This document shows, piece by piece, positions 48,960 through 61,600 of a DNA stretch of 64,000 nt (position 1 is its first letter; every line of letters starts with the position of its first letter). The notes under the pieces are model-generated. The model was not told the DNA's origin, did not search any database, and saw nothing but the letters and a program-made list of their open reading frames with translations. The DNA is from Anarhynchus alexandrinus (lineage: Eukaryota > Chordata > Aves > Charadriiformes > Charadriidae). Position numbers and translations under genes: made by a program. The stretch lies in NCBI GenBank assembly GCA_008711295.1, contig VUYV01000324.1:374128-438127 (forward strand). The letters run 5' to 3'.

Positions 48960-49520
48960 AAACGGGTCTGGAAAGGACATTGAGGAGTCTTATGTTTTAT
49001 TCCCATAACCAAGGAGGAATAATTCCTGACTGATGTTTGTTTAATACGTTTTTAAAGACACCCCCCCACTGATGGATTCCACAATCTTTCCCCAGGCAGT
49101 CTATGCCAATGCTTCATTATCCTTACTGTTGCAAATTTTTTTTCAATGTGTAACTGGAAAATTTCTTGACAAAATTCTTTTTCAGCACTTCTCCTTTATA
49201 CCATAGACATGATAAACAGATTATCCTCCTTTTTGTACCAGCCATTTATTTCATGAAGACTATCATCTGCTCTCACTCTGAAGGTCTTTAGACTAAAATC
49301 CTACAATCCTTTCAGTCATGAACCTGCATGTTATGAGATTTAGTTTTTTATTAGTATGTTATGAGATTTAGTTCATTTTTCCTAATTTCTCAATTTAGTT
49401 GTATATCCAATGCAGAAAACTGAACTTGGTAGCATGGATGATATCATACCGGTGCTAAAATAGAAAAATTATACTGCATATGTCGTAATCATATGTTGAC
49501 CATTTCATGGCTTCATAACA
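48960..49520 (-). mobile_element. Ancient CR1-type LINE relic, minus strand
   Basis: On the plus strand the order is that of a reversed old CR1: a 'tctggaaaggacattgagg' 3'-end block, 'gatgtttgtttaatacgttttaaa'-type and 'cactgatggattccacaatc' blocks, 'gcagtctatgccaatgctt', an 'acttctcctt' block, 'atgaagactatcatctgctctcactctgaaggtcttta', and further right 'aactgaacttggtagcatgg', which parallels the AACTGGACACAGTACTCC region. This gives near-continuous homology with no open frame. Confidence 0.78.
49328..49373 (+). repeat. 18-base direct repeat inside the CR1 relic
   Basis: ATGTTATGAGATTTAGTT is present at 49328-49345 and 49356-49373, a local duplication with a 28-base offset. Confidence 0.9.
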
Positions 49521-51290
49521 GGATCACTTTAGTGATGCAACATCACTAATACTCAGGATAAACCCCAATCCTTTTATAGAGGAAGCTATCAAGCAGGTTT
49601 TTCCCATCCCTGTCTTTATGGAAGCGATTATTCTGAACTGTATTACACTATACTTTTTAAATTAATTTCAAACTATTTTTACAGACATTTCTTCAGTTTT
49701 TAAATATTGTGTTGAATTCCAACGGTGTATTCCTATATGGTGTCAGCCCACCCCAGTACTAACAGGTCAGAGACTGATTCTTCATGCTAGGACCAACTGC
49801 CCATGTATGCTGTTTTCAGCTTTCAAGCAAGGAAGGAAAACAAATTGTTTTGAAATCCCATTTCAGGATATGTGTCAGAAAGTGCTAGCTTACTATAATC
49901 ATATTCTTGCTATTACATAAACCACAGTTTTTAATAATACTCCTCTATTAATTCCAAATCACGAGTTAAAGAGCTGAGAAATTAGTTACAGTATTTAGCA
50001 GGGATAGAAAGTCAATGAAAACTATGTAAATCATAGATCTATGTAAATCTAGTACTAAAGTGAAAATCACTGATTATGCATTTCTTTTAACAAATAAAAT
50101 TATTCTAGTCTACTTTTACTTAGAAAAAATAACAAAAGAATACAGCCAACTACAGACAAGTTGGTTAATGAAGATTTCTTTTTTTCTTACAAATTCCATA
50201 ATGATGTCTTCTTTTTCCCAGAAATAAAAAAAAAAAAGCCCAAACACTATCAATGATGTCAGAAAAGCTTCAGCTGCAGTTCTGCTTTAACTATGCATTT
50301 GTAGCTGACACAGTACAGTCCTGAATCTTCTGTATCCAGCAAAACTTAACATGTATTAGTTTTAATGAGAATGAAAGCAATTACTCGTACTGCTGGAACA
50401 GCTCATTAAACTTTTTTTCTTTTTTTTTTTTCCGCTTTTTTTAACCACAGAATCGAGTGGTGTACCATCAGAACAATTAAGGCATCGGTGAATTGCATGC
50501 GTTTATCTGAAACCTCCTTGTACAGACTGATATAGCGGGTCATTCTCTCATTTTTCTTTTCTGTCCATGCTAATACCTCCTACGTCTGTTCAAGCACTGA
50601 CTTGATTAACTTAATTAACTGAAACTTTTTTAAGGCCTCAATAGTTTCTGTATAACAGACATGACACAATATATTTCATCTGTTATTCTTACGTTCATTC
50701 TAATTAAAATGTACTTATTCCTTTTCTAAGAGGTTGCTATTTTATCTTCACATAAGTCCTATTAGAACTATATTCGCATGCCACACAGGCACAGGTTTAA
50801 TGAATTGCAACTAAAAAGAGCTGTTCAAGTGTGTTTTCAATGTGTCAGATATGTCATGAATTTAGTTTGCCCACTGTGAAAAAAAAAAAAACATAAAAAA
50901 ATTATGGCATCAAACAAACTTATAATATTTAGAGCTACACTTAAAATATTATTTGGCATAGATGATAATATTTTCATGTTAATTTCTCCTGGGTGCATAT
51001 AGGTTCAAGGAATTGAAGACAGTTACCTTAGAATACTGATAGTATTCTTTATATGAAGGAGATCCTTGAATTAATATTGCCTACATTTTAATAGTAAAGA
51101 TCAGTGAGTTCCTCCCATCAGTGTGGGGATTTTCCACCTAAACTACTTTGCTATCATTAATGGATTGGATTCCTTATGTCCTACAGCCCCACAATGCAAT
51201 TCTTGCCTAGAAAGCTCAATTGTATGTAACGTTGTACAGAGATGCCTACACTAGCATCGTCTGTTGCCCCAAGCATGTACTTACCACTAT
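49521..51290. other. AT-rich non-coding stretch, no gene seen
   Basis: No gene. Homopolymer A and T runs near 50226, 50411 and 50879. Confidence 0.5.
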
Positions 51291-51572
51291 TCTTCTTCAC
51301 ACTTCTCCCCTGTTCCTGTGTAGGTCCTTCTCACAGGCTACAGTCTTTCAAGAACTACCTGGTCCTCTCCACAGACTGCAGTCTGTCAGAAACAGACTGC
51401 CACAGTGTGGGTCCTGCTCAGGCTGCAGCTTCTTCCAGGAGCCTGTTCTTGTGTGGGCTGTCCACAGGCTGCATCTTCCTTCAGGACATAACCATCTGCT
51501 CTGGTGTGGGGTCCCCCACAGGCTGCAATGTGGATATCTGTTCCACCATTGTTCTCCATGGGCTGCAGGGGA
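51291..51572 (-). mobile_element. Partial ERV LTR, same family as 10019-11135
   Basis: It matches the subrepeat region of the LTR at 10.0-11.1 kb, in the same orientation: 'cttcacact.ttcccctg', repeated 'ctccac.ggctgcagtc' units, 'tccttcaggacataaccatctgctctggtgtggggtcc', 'ggctgca.tgtggatatctg' and 'ccatgggctgcaggggac'. LTR termini, TATA and AATAAA regions are missing. It is more diverged than the 10-kb copy. The frames of 118 and 129 codons across it are not genes. Confidence 0.85.
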
Positions 51573-52798
51573 CTAGGTATATGGTGATGGAGTTTCTACA
51601 GTTACTAGATCAATTATTTTGTATTATTTAAGTAATGCTGCAGCATCCAACACACTGATGTTGTGTCTAGGTTAGTAACTCTCGCAGCAGTCCTGACAAA
51701 ACACTTGGCTTAATGCAAAACCTCTCAGATGTCTGTGAGCTCCCAAGAGCAGCCAATATGAGTTTATTCTCTTACCATTTAACCTAATCTGATGATGAAT
51801 TATCCTCCATTTTAGGAAATTACATCTATTTCAAGCTTAAATTTCTTTGATTTCAAACTCAAGCCTTTCACATCTTTTCAAAGGTTTATAAACAGATACA
51901 GAGTGACCAGAGGAATTTTCTAAGGCCTGCTTAGTAGGGCAAATAGGTCACACTCCCAAAGTCTCACATAATACAGCTTTTCCCACTGTGCGTACTGGAC
52001 TGTATCTGTGTTTCTAGTATAAACGTTTTCCAAGAGTTTCCCATTCATTTCAATGAGCTGGCACCAGAAGCAGGAGCAGCATTCTTGAGGCTGGCGATTC
52101 AAGTGCTGCAGAAGGAAGAGCAAGATTGCTTTCTCCATCCGCTACCTGTTTCTCTTTTTCTAAAGATTTCATTAGTGTTTGGTGCCACAACAGTTCACTC
52201 AGTCTGAGGAAGATATCTCCAAAGAATATTAAAACTCTGAGTCACTGCTTTTCAAGGCAGACTTCCCATAAAAATTTTTCTATAGACAGCTTTGCATGTG
52301 GCTGCATTAAAACCATTATCTTAGGTTGTGACCAAATTACGAGATGATTCAAACCATACTCATAATTATAATCTATTCTTTTCAATATTTAGTATCCCAC
52401 TAGTTTAGCTCTAAAAGGAAATATTTTCTACAATCACCTGTAATTTTTATTACAATTACATTTAACTGTGCTAAGGAAGAACTCTCCCTAGAGTACCACT
52501 GCTTCTAATGATGTTTGATTTTTTTGTTTAGGTAATTGATGTTTTCCCACTTAAAAATTGCATTTTGGGATCTGCCCTGTGTGTTTTGAGCAGCATAACT
52601 GTGCTTTTACCTCTATTCACTCAAACAAATCTTATCATGAGGTCAGATGTAAAGTACTAATGATTTTAAGCGAAAATACAGGAGACTTACAGGAGTGTAA
52701 AATAGAATATCACAATGAAATACCATATTTTCAGCAGCTATTGAAAAGTTTACCATTATGAAAGCACTTACCAACAAGCTACATCTCTAAAATATAGG
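51573..52798. other. AT-rich non-coding stretch, no gene seen
   Basis: Nothing recognised. Frames under 75 codons. Confidence 0.5.
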
Positions 52799-53224
52799 AT
52801 GACTGCCAAGGCCTTGAGGGCACTGTTAGGACATAATGTCCCTGTCCTGCTCCTGCCTCAGGGCTCCCCCCACCCTGCCCACAGCTCAGGATCCCATGTC
52901 AGCCCCCCAGGGCCGTCAGTCCCTGCTCCAGAGACACCTCAGCAGGGCCGTTCTCCACCTCCCCGCAATCCTGCCCTGCCTAGTCATTGGCCCCTCCAAG
53001 CCAGGCCCACATGCTGGCCCATGTCCTGGCCCAGCCCCATCCCAGCCCCGTCCCCAGGGAGGTACCCTACGCCCGGAGCTGGGCGTGCCCCGTTGCCCCC
53101 CGGCTGCCCTGCTCCTGGCTGGGGCGGTGGGATGGGCCCTGGCTGCCAGGTCCTGCTCTGACAGACCCCTGGGGAGCCCCCAACCCCAGGGGGCAATTGG
53201 CCTGCACGGTGCCCTGGCAGTCAC
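52799..53224. repeat. GC-rich unclassified element with terminal inverted repeats, copy B
   Basis: A 426-base, very GC-rich, CpG-containing island sits in AT-rich DNA with abrupt edges. The left edge reads ATGACTGCCAAGGC and the right edge, reverse complemented, reads GTGACTGCCAGGGC, i.e. 14-base inverted termini with two mismatches. A partial relative lies at 26555-26800. No target duplication is clear. Frames of up to 148 codons in several phases are proline/alanine/glycine-rich composition effects. The structure resembles a small non-autonomous DNA element (MITE-like), but a GC-rich retro-derived repeat or a CpG island is also possible. Confidence 0.65.
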
Positions 53225-54225
53225 TTAGAATTTCCAACATAAATTATTACAATAAGCTGACATATTGTCCATTCCCTGCAAAACAGTTTTTTAAGTGGAA
53301 TTTGGAGGAAAAAAAGAGTGGAAAAATCAATAAATCTCATGGTTGTTCTGCCCAATCCAATATTTTTTTTGTTTTTCATTCCAGAAATAGTAAACTTATT
53401 TCAGATCATGAACATATATCACAATATAAGTAGAATTCTACAGATATACTTTAAAATTAATCTGGACATGTGCATTATACTGAGATTAAGCAGACTGTTG
53501 GGAGGTCTTAATGCAGCAGTTTACCATCCTCCTAACAGGTTAGAAGAAAAATCTTTAATATTATGCCTACAATCAGCGTGTCCATGACTTGTACAGGTAT
53601 TTCTTTGCAGCATGAGTTTTTCCAAACAAGGAAAATTCTTTTCCTTGTTTTGCTGCATAAGATATTTTTTTTCTCTTCTTTCAAACCTATTATGAACCAG
53701 CGTCCACAATGAGCAACGTTCACCTTATGCTGTATAATATTTTCAACTTTTTTGAAAATAGTAGTGGCTGCTAGAGATCCACAGTGCTCTAGAGTAGATG
53801 TTGACTGGGAAATTAAGAAACTTGATATGGATATAAGCTTCACTATAAATGTCTGGAGAAATATCAATAGTCATTGACATATTTACACACTACCATGGAC
53901 TGTTTCATTAAAGCATGATGCTCACAGTCCTGGTTTGGATGCTGAGCGCAAACACTTAGGATTATAACCATAGCACCAGTTCTGGTTAGAAATTATGACT
54001 GCAAATTCCATATCTTAAAGCTCCAGGCATAGAAATTGCTTTATGAAAGGAAGAAGTCCTGTGCCCTTCATTGAACAGCTCTTCAGTAAAACTCCAATAC
54101 TTGACTAAAGGTTTTCAGCAGCAGCATGACAGACAGCTACAAGCAGAAGGCATCGCTATCCACAATGAAGAATGTGGGGAGGGAGAAACCAATTTATTGA
54201 AAGCATCCTTCACTGATCCTCATTT
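53225..54225. other. Non-coding stretch with a hairpin
   Basis: No gene. A strong inverted repeat lies at 53606-53657 (listed separately). Confidence 0.5.
53606..53657. repeat. Inverted repeat, 12-base perfect arms
   Basis: AAACAAGGAAAA (53624-53635) and its complement at 53639-53650 are separated by three bases. Outer 7-base arms (TGCAGCA at 53606-53612 and TGCTGCA at 53651-53657) extend the stem, leaving an 11-base bulge on the left. It could form a cruciform or an RNA hairpin. Confidence 0.9.
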
Positions 54226-54230
54226 CTGTT
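54226..54230 (+). repeat. Target-site duplication, left (CTGTT)
   Basis: The same five bases occur at 54822-54826, directly outside the LTR ends. Confidence 0.85.
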
Positions 54231-54821
54231 TGTTGTGGTTTAACCCCAATAGGCAGCTAAGCTCCATTACAGCCACTTGCTTATTTACCCCGGTGGGATG
54301 GGGGAGAGACTCAGAAGGGTAAAAGAGAAAACTCATGGGTTGAGATAAAGACAATTTAATAGGTAAAGCAAAAGCCACACACACAGGCAAGGCAAAATAA
54401 AGAATTCATTCACTATTGCCAATTACCAGGCAGGTGTTTGGCCATCTCAGGGAAAGCAGGGCTCCATTATTTGTAATGGTTACTTGGGAAGACAATTGCC
54501 ATAACACTGAACAATCCCCCTTCCTCATTCTTCTCCGTAGTTTTTATTGCTGAGCTGGATGTCATGTGGTATAGGATATCCCTTCAGTCAGTTGGGGTCA
54601 GCTGTTCCAACTGTGACCCCTTTCAACTTTGTTTGCGCCCCCAACCCACTCGCTGATAGGGCAGCATAAGAAACAGAAAAGGCTGTGATGCTGTGCAAGC
54701 ACTGTTCAGCAATAACTAAAAAATCCCTGTTATCAACACTATTTTCATCACAAGTCCAAAACATAGCATCATGTAAGCTACTGTGAAGAAAAATAACTCT
54801 ATCCCAGTCAAAAGGAGTACA
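54231..54821 (-). mobile_element. Solo ERVL-type LTR, minus orientation, 591 bases
   Basis: Termini are TGTTGTGGTTTAACCCC on the left and AGTACA on the right, i.e. TG...CA, flanked by exact CTGTT duplications. A 5-base duplication fits ERVL-type integration. On the minus strand a core at 54600-54541 (TGACCCCAACTGAC...GGATATCC.TAcca...CTCAGCAATAAAAAC) parallels the core of the LTR at 26801, ending in a decayed TATA box, which sets the orientation. No internal coding region is present, so the copy arose by recombination between two LTRs. Substitutions throughout suggest it is old, though the ends are intact. Confidence 0.92.
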
Positions 54822-54826
54822 CTGTT
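54822..54826 (+). repeat. Target-site duplication, right (CTGTT)
   Basis: Partner of 54226-54230. Confidence 0.85.
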
Positions 54827-55294
54827 TAAAAAGCAATGGACCTCAATTACTTTTCAAAAATATTAAAACTCTACATCTCCAAAATAGATATATCTTTACT
54901 TATTAGATATGCAGATCAGGAAAATCTAGTGAAAAATTTCATGGAAATCATAAATAAAAGCTACTCTTTTCCCACTCAAGTTATATGCCGATGTATTAAC
55001 AGTAACAGTCACTGAACATTTACTCTTTAAAAAAGGGGAAAAAACCTTACTCCATACATGTCTTGGAATATACAGGAGAAGGAAACACAGATAGAGGGGT
55101 TGACCATACCATTGAAAACTACAGCTTTAAACCTCTTCTACTTTTGGAGTAGAATGAGGGATAAAACCACTGTTCCTCCCTGCTATTAACTAGAATGTAA
55201 TCAGTGTGGTATTTAAATGATTTCTGTTCAGTTTTGTTCTGAAAGGCTGAGTATTCTTGCAACAAGTGAATTGCCTTTACTTTTTTTAGACCAG
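54827..55294. other. AT-rich non-coding stretch, no gene seen
   Basis: Nothing recognised. Confidence 0.5.
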
Positions 55295-55670
55295 TGGGAG
55301 AGGGGCATTAGGATATGCAAACATCCCCCTGCTTCTTCCAAGCTCAGAGAATCCAGGAGTTACCTCTTCTTTGGATGAAGAGCAATCAGTGGTGCTACTA
55401 TGACTAACCCTTGCACAGTTTCATATAAATGAACTCTTCCCCTTTACTCCCTTTGTAAACCAGACCAGGTTCAAAAGGCATGGCTGCGTAGCCAATATAG
55501 CCATGTCTTTGGCATGTAGAAAATCCGCTAGTGTAGAAAATCCGCTAGTGTAGAAAATCTACTCCGGTTCACAGAAGACAAATAAAAAATGTAATGCTGT
55601 GACAGTGCGTGCAAAAGGAGCAGAGTCTCATTGCCAACAAACGCAGTTCCAGTCAGATTTCTACCAGACA
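55295..55670 (+). mobile_element. Candidate solo LTR
   Basis: It starts TGGGAGAGGGGCATTAGGAT, has an ATATGCAAAC word, a TATA-like CATATAAATGAA near 55423, an AATAAA at about 55582, and a possible CAGACA end near 55670. The spacing TATA to AATAAA (about 160 bases) fits a short ERVK-like LTR. No clean target duplication is visible, and the family is not confirmed. Confidence 0.4.
55515..55564 (+). repeat. 17-base unit in tandem, two full copies plus a partial
   Basis: TGTAGAAAATCCGCTAG at 55515-55531 and 55532-55548 is followed by TGTAGAAAATCtaCTc, a degraded third unit. Confidence 0.93.
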
Positions 55671-58600
55671 ACCTGGGAGCTGAAGACATCGAACAAATCA
55701 AGTGGGTACAATGCCCTGGGTTCTTTCAGTGCCTGCACATAAGTTATCCATTTAACATTATAAAAAAAGTAGTCGTTTATATATTGGTGACTTGGAAAAG
55801 CTGTTGAAAATTTTTATTATGTTTAGGTAAAACCTCAGGGGATTATTTTTTTAAAAAAAATCTATTCAAATATTAACATTTCTGGCATGTTCACATTTAA
55901 AGTGACTTTGAAAAGCAGTCTTTCCACAGGCAAACCTACCCTTCTCTAAAGAGCACTGTTTTGTTGTTGTTGTGTCTTGGGGCAAGTTTTTTTAAGCATA
56001 GACATTTAGAATTGAAAGAGCCAAATAAGTGCTCAGAATTCAGTGGAGGAGACTAGTGACCAGTTTCATCATACATAGTGCATCACTGGCAACAGCCCCA
56101 GAAAGAGGTGTGAGATATAAATATGTATCACTGCCAAGAAAAGCACTTGTAAAGCACAATGGGACAGTAATGTTTCACAGTTTTTGTTCTGTTTTGACTG
56201 TGTGTTTGGGAAATGAAAATGAGGGGGAAAAAAAATGAAGAAGAAAAACAGAGAAGTGAGAGAATCAAATAGCGATTTGACACTGAATAAGCTCAAGGTG
56301 TGTAGACCTAAGAAGCAGGTTTGGGGTTTCGGTACTGTTCCTTGCAATGAATTGAAACAAAGAACCATTGTTTTTTTCTTAAGAGCATCGCAGAACTAGA
56401 TTTAAACTGCAGATTTAACTAGGTGCATTAGTACCTTAGAGGCATAGACCAGAATTTGGTGAAGACTTCTTGTGGAAGAATTCTCTCAGCTAATCATGAA
56501 ATATGATTTGGTAAACTGTAATCAGAAACCAGCTCGTTTAAATTGGTGACCCAAAATAGGCAAAAGTCTTCCTTTTACTACCCATATGCACCAAACACAG
56601 TATGAAGGTGCAAATTGGTTTTGACAGCATCAGATACCCATTGACTAAAAGATTGGCTAAGAAGAGTTTCCTGGAAAAAAACTGATATGCTCATGCTTAC
56701 ATATTAAAACTCTGGGAGAATGATCCCAGCCCAAAAAGAAATTTATCACAGTAAACTGTAGTAAGATTAATTTTAAATTATGCAAATAAATCTTAAGAGA
56801 AATTAGGAGTAGAGTTTAGCAATACTTAAGTATCTATAAAAAATATTTTTCAGCTCCTCTGCTGAGATACAATGTTATTGTTTACTGTGCATTATAACTA
56901 AATTAAATATGGCAGTGTTCTGTTTATGTCTCCAAATAAAATATAAAAACCCCCTTCAAAATATGCTTTTTAGCCACAGTGATTTGTTATGATCATTGAT
57001 CTCAACTTATCCATAAGTAAAATCTACCAAGAGTAAATCCCCAGCTAATTACTGTAGAATTGCTTTATTAAAATAACATGATGTCAGCTACAAAAATATT
57101 CATTCTTGTTATATACTCGCTTGCTTTTTAACTGCATCTGTTTTGCACAAAGTTTTTAATGAGGAATGAAATCTGTGATTCATAGATAGTCAGTAAAACT
57201 TCAGAACTTAGTCTGCAATGCAAATTCCTGCAATTTAAAAGAAAGATTATTTTTCTGATAGTCTGGAAGAGCAAAGTTATTTTTGGACTTGCAGCTTCAA
57301 ATTCTGAAGCCCAAAGTTTGATGTGACTTTACAGTTTCTAACCCAATATCCTTATTTCCATATTGGTCATATACTTCAAGTACTTGGAGTGAACTAAAGT
57401 ATGTAACATAACAGCAACTATCTAATGCATAAAATAATCACCCAGTCACACCCAAAGGTAAATGAGTATCAGAGATAATGTGTAACAAAAACCAGCAACA
57501 AAAATAAACTCAGTGCATTGCAAAACTTACAAAATTTTTGGTTCAATGGGAACCTGCTCTTTTGTTGAGAAACTAGATAACATTATTGCATGGCAGAATA
57601 ATATTGTGTAAGGTATAATTATACGTATTTCCAGTTTGAATGGGATGCTCGTATATATAAATAAGAAATATTAAGTGGGAATAAGACACTAGTATTAGCT
57701 TTGTGTATGACATAGCGAGTCTATTGCTAGGATATTTTGCTTTGTTCTAGCACCCTTATCTTGTAATGGAGCTTAACAAATGAGAAAGGGATCTGTGAGT
57801 GGTAAAAATTAAAATTTAAGATTTGTAGTTTTAGTTTTTCCAAGAAATGGTGGCAATTGTGATTTTATAAGATCATTTTTTGTTGTTGGACAGACTTTTG
57901 TTTTAACATAAAAGACCATAATACAGCCAAATAGCTGTATGTTCCAGTTTATAAAGGTAATCTTGGACCAGAAATTAGCAGATTTTAAACAGCTAGTGGA
58001 ATCCGTACCTGGAATATCTTTATGGGAAAAGAAACAGATTCATCATTACTCAAAGATTTTAGAGAAAAATCATAAACCTCAGTAAAGATATGCTACAACT
58101 GAAAACTAAATTCTAATACTGACAAAGTTTGAAATTGAAATTACTGAATGATAGTCTGATTGCTCAGGAGGTCGTGCAAGATTATCATAACAGCTTTCTC
58201 TGACAGTAAGATGTGCCATCCAGTTTATGAATTAGCAGAGGACAATTACAAAAACAAAACTGAAGTTTAGCTTTCAGCTGCTTTTAAACGCTTCAGGAAG
58301 ATAAATTAGTCCCTATATTCTGGGCTAAGCTTATGTAGCTTACGTGTCCTGAGTGATAAGAATGGTATGTTCTCACAGCCTGGTGAATGAATCTGCTTTG
58401 CATCAAAGTAAGAATAGAGGTTTTTAATTTCGTCTTGGGAATTTAAAAGGATGATTAGTTAGAGTAACAGGCTAAAACTCCCAAATAGGCTTTCCTTGTT
58501 AGCCAAAGGCAGGAAGAGTTATTCAGTAAAACTGTTTAGCACTTATATTACCTAAAACTGAAAAATGACACACATTCAGTGCTACTTTGGACAAATTTTT

Positions 58601-61600
58601 AGAAGCCTGTGAATGTAAAGTCACTATCAAACAACTGCTTGATGTTGATGAATTATACCTATGATCACAGTAAGGAACTATATTTGTTTGGGGATTCTGA
58701 ATTAAATTTTGAACATTACATTTGATAACTTCTCAATATTTCATATTATCATTTGTAGATTATTGCTAGACTTCAGTCATCCTTATCTTGTACAGACTGT
58801 AAACAGCTCATTCAGATTTTCATTTCCATTGGGCTAGATCACTGCAGAAACTTATTTATCTGTCTGTGAGCATATATAAACTCAATTTTCTCATACTTTC
58901 ACTAAAAGGATGTTACTAACAGACTGTACCAAGATGCAATATTATTTACCATCTTTCTACTTGTTTCTAAGGGGAAACAAATTTTAAGTTCTACTCAGAC
59001 AAAATTTAAAAGAAATAAGTAAAATAGCTACAACATAACTCCTGTAAGTAGCAGCAATTTTTTCCACACTAGGTTGCTGCTTAGGTGGGAACATGTGTCT
59101 TCTAGATTTTTTCAGCAGATTGTGGAATGATTTTCTGGCCCCTTGGAAGTCAAAATAACTGTTCTACATAAGCTTGGGTATGTACTTCAATACTTTGCTT
59201 GACAGAAAAGTCTAGTTAAAGACTTTCACAGGCTATCCGAAGAATTATTTTAATCTAAAAATTCTCCCATTATATCTGTTCCTCCAGCATTTTGTAGAAT
59301 GTTACATTCATGACCAGATACACAGTTTTTTTTGTATAGAGTAGCTGTACCATCTGCTTGTATTTAACAAACTAAACATTTTTGTTTATATAATTCTTAT
59401 TTTTTCTGATGTTATTTGTCTTTTTTTTTTTTTTAATTTTACTCATCTATTTTACTCAAAGACAAAGGGTGGCAGGCATCTGATAAGTCAGACAAATTTC
59501 AGACTCTCTTTTGGCATACCTTTGAAAAAAAAATCCTTATTAACATGCAAATGGGCATAGACTCAGTTTCTTAGCTAATTTTCTTCTGTCATATTATATG
59601 ACTCAAAATACAATATTAGATTCCTTAAAGGCTTGACAGTAAGTAGCAAGGTAACTACCATCACATCATCGACCTCAAAGAGTACAAGGGACTTCTCTGA
59701 GGTAGCAAATGTTTTGAAATACTACCTAAATGGAGAAGCAATAATAATAGAACCCTATTCCTGCATTATTGAGAGTATTAACTTGTTTCATTAAATACAT
59801 TAGAAAAGACAAACTTCCACACCGATAAGAGATTCACATTTATCCTATTTAATGATATTTAGAGTTGAATTGAAAAGAAAGCTATTATAACATAAAGACA
59901 ATTTAATATGTACTAAAATAGACAGAGAATACAAGATACTACCCTGGCTTGGGAGACATGTGTTCATACTATATTTACTGGACTTCTATATGACATATAT
60001 CATAGTACAATACTGACCAGAACGATGAATTTTAGTAAATTTATGTCTGAAGTTACTGCCTTGAAGTTACTGTGTCAGTCACAGTAAGTAAAGTGTATGC
60101 CAAACATGAGACGGAATTAATTTTGAGCTGTGCCCCACTGAGGGACTGCTATAGTTTCACAGAATTTTGTTTAGGCTTTTTTTTCGTCCTCTGAGTTTAC
60201 AAAAAGTAAAGGTAGAACTTGGGTGCAAAATTTAAAGGTAATGACAAGTTGTCACAGTAGTTTTCAAAATGGAAGGTATCAGAATCTGAAGATTTGGTTT
60301 GTATCCACCTCTGCTAAGACACTGTGTTAGTATCACTCTAACAGGAAGAAAAATAATAGGAATGTTGACTTAAAGAATAAGAATTACTGGGTACTACTGA
60401 ACATTTTGGTAATTTTTTGTTTGAGTGACAGTTTATCTGACATGATGAAACAGTTTAAACTTTTAATCAATAGCTGACAAATTTTATTTTTCTTCCTCTC
60501 TGTTAAAAGCTATTACTATATACAAACAACTGGGTTCTTAAAGGGAGGATTTAAAACAATATTGTCTGACAGCAGTCTTGATACTGTTTTGGTTCCTCTT
60601 GATCAAAATAATGAAATAATTGATTTAAGTATTTAAGTTAATGAAAACTGGATTAGATTCAGTATTGAAGCAGTTAATTTAAGATTAAGGTTATACAAAT
60701 TCTGGTCTTGCTGTGTCTCTATTAAATCTGACAAATAGCTACAAGTATACACATGTGCATACCTGTTTGTTATTCAATTTGTAATGTCTGACATTTACTT
60801 TTACAAGATTTTTGGAAATAATTTACAGAGCAGCCTTTAGGCCTAGCAGTATCATACATATGCACAATAAGAAAGATTCATTGTGGCTTACCTTTAACTA
60901 TTTTCTAGGTTGAGACTTAGGGGGATTTTTTTAATTAAACATTTTTAGCACTTACAAAAAAGGAGGAAATTACCACTGGATAAGATTTAATCCACAATAG
61001 TAAACTATATACATTTCCAGCAAGGAAGGTCCTCAGATGTGAATTTCAAATCTTTTCCTCAAATAACAATTCAAAATGCTTTAGCTCAACAGTATAACGG
61101 AGTAAGAGTTTAGTGCCTGCTACTGTAGAGATAGAATCCACAATATTTCAGAACTGTTCAGATATTGATTTGAAGAGAAATTCATCATCCCAAATAAAAA
61201 TGGTTAGTATATTTTAATATATACAAGAAAGCTCTTTTATTTAACAAGCACAGACATCTGAGAAATCTGATTAATTTGTAGACAAGTTTATCTGGATGGA
61301 ATTTCTTATTAAAAATGAGAGAGAAAGACATCTTGTTCTCCATCACTTTAAGTGACTGCCTTAACCATTTGGCTAAATATTACTACATTTTATCTTTATT
61401 TTTAATTAACTGCCTCCTCCCTTTATTTTCCTCATCTCATTTTCCACTCCTCCGTCTTCTCTTATCATAATCACTCTTCCCGCATTTCTTTCTGGACTTA
61501 AAAGACTCCTTGTTAAAAACAATAAATGTTTCCAAACAGTTTTAATTTAATAAAAGTAATATTTTCTTTAACCTCCTAATCCTCAAGGCATTCTTAAAAT

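Noticed and set aside
51220..51631. Overlapping plus-strand frames of 118 and 129 codons
   Set aside because: They cross the LTR fragment, and the composition matches its subrepeats.
52987..53433. 148-codon plus frame and several 100-130 codon frames on both strands
   Set aside because: They overlap in several phases in the GC-rich element and are rich in proline, alanine and glycine, as expected where stop codons are rare.
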